DNA from: an uncultured Candidatus Nitrosopumilus sp.
GTDB taxonomy: Archaea; Thermoproteota; Nitrososphaeria; Nitrososphaerales; Nitrosopumilaceae
Assembly (NCBI GenBank): GCA_951812645.1
Contig: CATOSM010000001.1
Coordinates: 1,797,825-1,861,824 of the forward strand
DNA length: 64,000 nucleotides
Reading direction: 5' to 3'
Positions 60,133 through 64,000 of the stretch are shown here, in pieces; position 1 is the stretch's first letter, and each line of letters begins with the position of its first letter. The notes beneath the pieces were generated by a model. That model did no database searches, was not told the origin of the DNA, and saw only the letters and a program-made list of their open reading frames with translations. Position numbers and translations under genes: made by a program.

Positions 60133-60998
60133 ACTCGTCTTAGAACTAACCATTTGGACAATATTTGGGGATCAACTGGATCTGTGAATAATGCAGTTTA
60201 GGGCAACCCTGTGCAATTTCAAGAATTAACAAACAACGGGATGCCAAAAAACCGCACATTCCAGAACCAGCCAATGCGGGACGTCCACGTAGCAATGCAT
60301 GATGGTCCCCAATGGAATCATCTGCGTTTTGGTGTCAAGATGCAAGCGGAATGAGATGCAAAAACATACGGTGATGATTCAACTGTCAATCCAAGATTGC
60401 GCAAACGCAGCAAAAAGGAGTTTGGAAAAAGATTCTCAGATGTGCAATCAAATCAGCATCCAAGCAAGGAAAAATCAACTTAGAAAAAATATCGATTGAT
60501 TCATCGTCAATTCCCTCCAAAAAAGGGGCGACGTGATCGGATTTGACGGTTCAAGAGAGTCACAGGCACGAAATTACACGTTGCAGTAGACGGTACCGGC
60601 CTGCCAGTATCAATCGTAATGAGCCCTGCAAATGAGCATGACAGTACGAAATTCATAGACGTGATGGAATCAATTTCGGATTTTGCAGATGATTCCATGA
60701 TGGAACAGATAGTTTCAGTCTATGCAGACAAGGGATTACGATTCAAACCAATCCGCAGTTATGCAAGATCAAGAAACATCATTCCGTGCATTCCTTTTAG
60801 AAAAAACAGCAGGACGGCAGATGATGATGCGGGCAAGGACAGTTACAACAGGACAAGATTCGTAGTGGAGAGGTTCTTTGCCTGGCTGAAAAACGGGTTT
60901 CACAGAACAAGAATAAGATATGAAAGAAACGCGGGAAATTATCCCGGGCTGGTTAGCATTGCATCATTTTTGATGCATTGCAGGGTTTTAAGATGAGT
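60133..60998 (+). mobile_element. Type B IS5-like element, degenerate
   Basis: The left end ACTCGTCTTAGAACTAACC is degenerate, the right end TTTTAAGATGAGT is standard. The 5' half is badly decayed (no open transposase N-terminus). The 3' half is open (60619-60996) with SVYADKG (second Asp) and RFVVERFFAWLKNGFHR (Glu). The first Asp is in IDSSSIPSKKGAT in another frame. Inactive. Confidence 0.8.
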
Positions 60999-61061
60999 TG
61001 ATTGTGATAAGTTGTGTGTTGATTCTTTCAGTGTGGAAATGAAAATGTGGGATTTTAGAAA

Positions 61062-61145
61062 CTAGTCGTCTGTAGCAAGATCATCTAAGATTTTAGAATA
61101 CTTCTCGATGAGTTCATCTGTGATTTTTTCATGTTTTGGGCTCAT
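61062..61145 (-). CDS. Very small ORF after the Fic-like gene
   Basis: A 27-residue peptide, MSPKHEKITDELIEKYSKIL and so on, overlapping the end of the Fic-like frame. Acidic and helical; it could be a translationally coupled partner, but so short an ORF may be chance. Confidence 0.3.
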   Translation of the reverse strand: MSPKHEKITDELIEKYSKILDDLATDD

Positions 61146-61588
61146 ACTTGTTCATCCTTTTTGAGATATATAAAAACAACTGCTTCATAATGGTTGGCTC
61201 TAGGTCACGCCTATGTTTCTTGATCTCACTCAACATTTTTCTTAGTTCTGCATTTTCTTCTTCTGGCCCAATATCTAATTCATAAACCATTATCACGCAG
61301 AAATGTTCCTGCTGCAATGATCGAGGTTCTTCTGTTGCCATCAAAGAATGCCTGAATCCAAGGAATTGCCGCCATTATGGCAGCTGCTTTTTGAATCAAA
61401 TCTTCTTCGATGTTTCCTGAATTGCCATACTCGCTTACTTTAGGTAATACCTGAGCAAGATTTTGAGGAACAGTCTCGATATAGACTACTTTGCCAGTTC
61501 TCTCTTTTTCTCTTAAGAGAACTTTTTCATTTGTTTCAATTAGAAAATTTTCATTAATTTCCATTACAATTCTATCATCTGATGTCAT
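61129..61588 (-). pseudogene. Fic/DOC-family protein with a frame break
   Basis: A Fic-like protein of about 150 residues. The core reads AAAIMAAIPWIQAFFDGNRRTSIIAAGTFL, corresponding to HPFxDGNxR of Fic, but with Gln where the catalytic His stands. The frame is broken after RDNG: one T too many at about 61293 gives a stop, and the right continuation (YELDIGPEEENAELRKML) is in the next frame. Fic proteins transfer AMP or other groups, Doc a phosphate; with the His missing this one may be a non-catalytic relative. Confidence 0.7.
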
Positions 61589-62126
61589 AATTTTTACACA
61601 AATTACAACGTTATAATCTCAACTGAGTTTGTTTTTATCTGACTTTACTACCTGCTCTTCAAATCTTCCTTTAGTTTGTCTCTAAAATATTATAGAAAAT
61701 CATCTTTAGAATTCTCGTAAATTTTTCATGTCTACTTGAATTCAATTCTTGAACGCATAACTCTGGGACTGACTTGCACGTACTCCTCTGAAATTAATTT
61801 TTTGCTCTCTCATGTGTGATGGAACTTAAAAGGAAGTAGTGGTTTGGATGGAATTTGAATTCTAATTCTCTTATCGAAAATTTATGCATTAGTGTAACAC
61901 TTTGGTTTACATTATTTCTTTAAGCATATGCTTTCAATTGAAAATCTCCAAGTCATTAATTTTTCAATCAATATTATGGTAGAGTTGATGATTTCCAACA
62001 AAATATGTTCCTGAGATATGACTATCTTGTAGTTACGTTGTGGACAATTATTTTTTAATCTATAGTGAAGTCTGTTGTATCACCTCAAAACTAAAAAAAC
62101 TCTTGCTGTACTTGATTGAATTAGGC
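61589..62126. other. Non-coding or eroded stretch
   Basis: About 540 bp of A+T-rich DNA. I see no protein-coding segment over 40 codons with a plausible product on either strand, no tRNA and no repeat. Probably eroded DNA between mobile elements. Confidence 0.4.
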
Positions 62127-62572
62127 TCAATTGATTCCCCCAATCAGTCTAAACATTTCTGCATACATCTCACATTGATGAACAGACCATACAATACCCA
62201 AGTCGTGTCTCTGCTTAAATAACACGCTGTCATTTCTTTTTCTTTGGATTAATTGTCTCTCATTTTCCATATTCCACTTTCCTATTCTTTTTGCGGTCTC
62301 CTCAAAATCAAGATCCTCTTCTTGCCACTTGATTTATCTTATGACATACTTTGCATTTTTTTGGCAATATTGCATAGCTCTTCCTTTGAATTGGCACTAA
62401 AACAATTCTTGATTATTTCCCCTGCAAGAGTAATGCCGCCTCTTTCTTGTTTTGATTTCATGAAACGAAGCCAGTCACGGACAATCTTTGCAATCTTTGA
62501 TGACTGGTTAGTTTCCTCCTCATTTACTATCTCTGAAATCATGTTGGTCTTCTGCACGTAATCTGACCCCAA
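62127..62572 (-). pseudogene. Decayed hypothetical gene
   Basis: The 5' part (62339-62572) gives 77 codons: TNMISEIVNEEETNQSSKIA, KIVRDWLRFMKSKQERGGIT, LAGEIIKNCFSANSKEELC. After a break, another frame (about 62330-62127) reads KWQEEDLDFEETAKRIGKWN and HDLGIVWSVHQCEMYAEMF. Both parts have a coding-like composition and one direction, so I read them as one broken gene. No family recognised. Confidence 0.45.
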
Positions 62573-62602
62573 TTGTATTTCCTCGTTTCATGATGATAAT
62601 CA

Positions 62603-63475
62603 ACTCATCCTAAACCGATCATTTTGTAAATAATTCATGACAATCGGGATCCAAGAATGGCTCTGCTGATGCATCCTTCATGGTTCACAAAGAGATGTCA
62701 GACGTTCAATGGAACACGGTTGCATCACATCTGCCAAAGCCTGCAAAAACTGGCAGGCCGGGATGCAATGGCAGAACACAACCAACTGAATATCGTTTGT
62801 CCTAACAACCGGCTGCAGGTGGGCAGACATGCCGGACAGATACGGCTCAAAATCCACCGCGCATCTGAGATTCTCAGAGCTGCAGCAAAAGGGAATATGG
62901 AAAAGGATTCTGTCAGGACTGATCAAATCCGCACACAGACAGGGAAAAATCAGCCTGCAAAAAAATATCGATTGATTCATCGTCAATTGCCGCCAAAAAG
63001 GGGGGACAAAACAGGATATGACGGGTTCAGGAAGATCCTGGGCACAAAAATACACGTTGCAGTAGACGGGACAGGACTGCCAATCTCAATCAGGGCCAGC
63101 CCTGCAAATGTCCATGACAGTACGAAATTCATCGATGTGTTGGAAAACATCTCAGAACTTACAGGTGATGATCTGATACGGCAGATCATCTCAGCGTATG
63201 CCGACAAGGGATACGATGCGGCATGCATCAGAGACTATCTGAGATCCCATGGGATTGACTGTTGCATTCCATACAAAAGGAACTCAAGGAACGTTGCACA
63301 GAACAGGAATCAAAGACATCATGGCAAGGCAGGGTTTGTCGTAGAGCGGTTCCTTGCCTGGCTCAAGTGCGGGCTTCACAGGACGGCAGTCAGATACGAA
63401 AGGAACTGTGATGACTGTCTCGGGTTTGTGTATCTGGCATGCGTCATGATGTATTGGAGGGTTTTAAGGATAAGT
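62603..63475 (+). mobile_element. Type A IS5-like element with a TCA target duplication
   Basis: An 873-bp element bounded by ACTCATCCTAAACC and GGATAAGT, with TCA directly repeated at 62600-62602 and 63476-63478. This is the clearest target duplication in the window and fixes the ends of type A. The transposase N-terminal frame is broken. The C-terminal frame has HVAVDGTGLPISI, SAYADKGYD (second Asp) and GFVVERFLAW (Glu), so the triad residues survive. A5G6 lies at the join near 62994-63004. Confidence 0.88.
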
Positions 63476-63487
63476 TCAATATAATTA

Positions 63488-64000
63488 ACTTGTCTTAAAA
63501 ACCAACCCTTCAGACGATATTTGATGATCGTTTGGATCCACGAGCTGTTGGTTTCCAAGCTGTACGTGAAATTCACCGAGATGACAGACAATGGGATGTG
63601 ATGGAACCGTTGCTGCCAAAAGCTGCCGCCACAGGACGTCCAAGAGGCAACGACCGAACGGTCTTAAACGGAATCATCTGCGTGCCGGTTTCCGGATGCA
63701 GGTGGAGTGAGATGCCAAAGACATGCGGTGTTGGTTCAGCTGCCAACCCAAGGCCAAGAGGATGGCAGGAGTTTGGCATATGGAAAAAGACTTTGGGACG
63801 TGCAATCAAATCCGCACATAAGTCGGGCAGGATTGACCTGCAAAAAACATCGGTTGACTCATCACCAGTTCCCTCCAAAAGGGGGGCAATGTGATCGGAT
63901 TTGTCGGGTTCAAGAGTCACGGGCACGGAATTGCATGTTGCAGTGGACGGTACCGGCCTGCCGGTATCAATCGTAATGAGCCCTGCAGACATTCACGACG
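63488..64000 (+). mobile_element. Type B IS5-like element, cut by the window end
   Basis: It begins ACTTGTCTTAAAAACCAACC, 12 bp after the preceding type A copy, and encodes a type B N-terminal half at 63532-63894 (MDPRAVGFQAVREIHRDDRQ, WQEFGIWKKTLGRAIKSAHK), with SVDSSPVPSKRGA carrying the first Asp and then a phase change at the A4G6 run. The rest lies beyond the window. The end is degenerate in two positions. Confidence 0.85.

Noticed and set aside
62253..62561. A 102-codon plus-strand frame rich in Leu and Phe
   Set aside because: It is the complement of a minus-strand charged coding-like segment and has no recognisable membrane protein pattern.

Overview
The window looks like chromosome of an ammonia-oxidising archaeon of the Nitrosopumilus type (Nitrososphaerota/Thaumarchaeota). 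The evidence is an A+T-rich archaeal information-processing gene set (Nop5 and fibrillarin, S30e, L21e, RpoF, RadA, TFB, tRNA-splicing endonuclease, Dim1/KsgA), TATA boxes about 25-30 bp before starts with little or no leader, and a cluster of ammonium transporter Amt with two P-II regulators. The assignment is by inference from gene content; no marker such as amoA or 16S rRNA is in the window.

Layout. 1-6 kb: housekeeping core (rnhB end, fibrillarin/Nop5, pyrD-pyrK, a radical SAM protein, S30e). 6-10.6 kb: accessory island with insertion sequences (IS), a methyltransferase split by an IS, a G+C-richer secreted beta-helix protein and a toxin-antitoxin-like pair. 10.8-13.8 kb: radA, a HAD phosphatase, rlmN. 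13.8-17.8 kb: integrated-element material: a tyrosine recombinase broken in three frames, a tRNA-Phe whose anticodon region is duplicated beside it, a small RHH protein and unknown genes. 18.3-28.2 kb: a second mobile region with IS copies, a frameshifted TFB, a ParB-like gene plus the tail of a second one, a short orphan CRISPR array, an IS110/IS1111 element with a likely bridge-RNA region, HicAB and decayed genes. 28.2-43.8 kb: conserved core (L21e-RpoF-DUF655-KsgA-HemK, an isocitrate/isopropylmalate dehydrogenase, tRNA-Ser, P-II/Amt, SPFH protein, PQQ-type sugar dehydrogenase). 43.9-64 kb: a defence and transposon region.

The main system lies at 47.5-58.8 kb. It is a DNA phosphorothioation cassette with the order dndB-C-D-E-A, each gene overlapping the next. 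It is followed by a small ORF, a second SMC-like ATPase, a 150-residue protein and, converging on them, a PLD-nuclease/DEAD-box helicase. This resembles the archaeal DndCDEA-PbeABCD type of defence. The modification genes are intact, but the helicase carries at least four frame breaks, and an IS lies directly against the start of dndB.

The window carries about a dozen copies of two related IS5-like elements, here called type A and type B. Two copies are reciprocal mosaics (A-to-B at 6.4 kb, B-to-A at 27.1 kb), one contains an internal inversion, and the only uninterrupted transposase frame lacks the catalytic glutamate. Several otherwise conserved genes (integrase, metallophosphoesterase, helicase, TFB, Fic protein) have single-base frame breaks, many in homopolymers. 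These may be true decay, slippage or assembly error.
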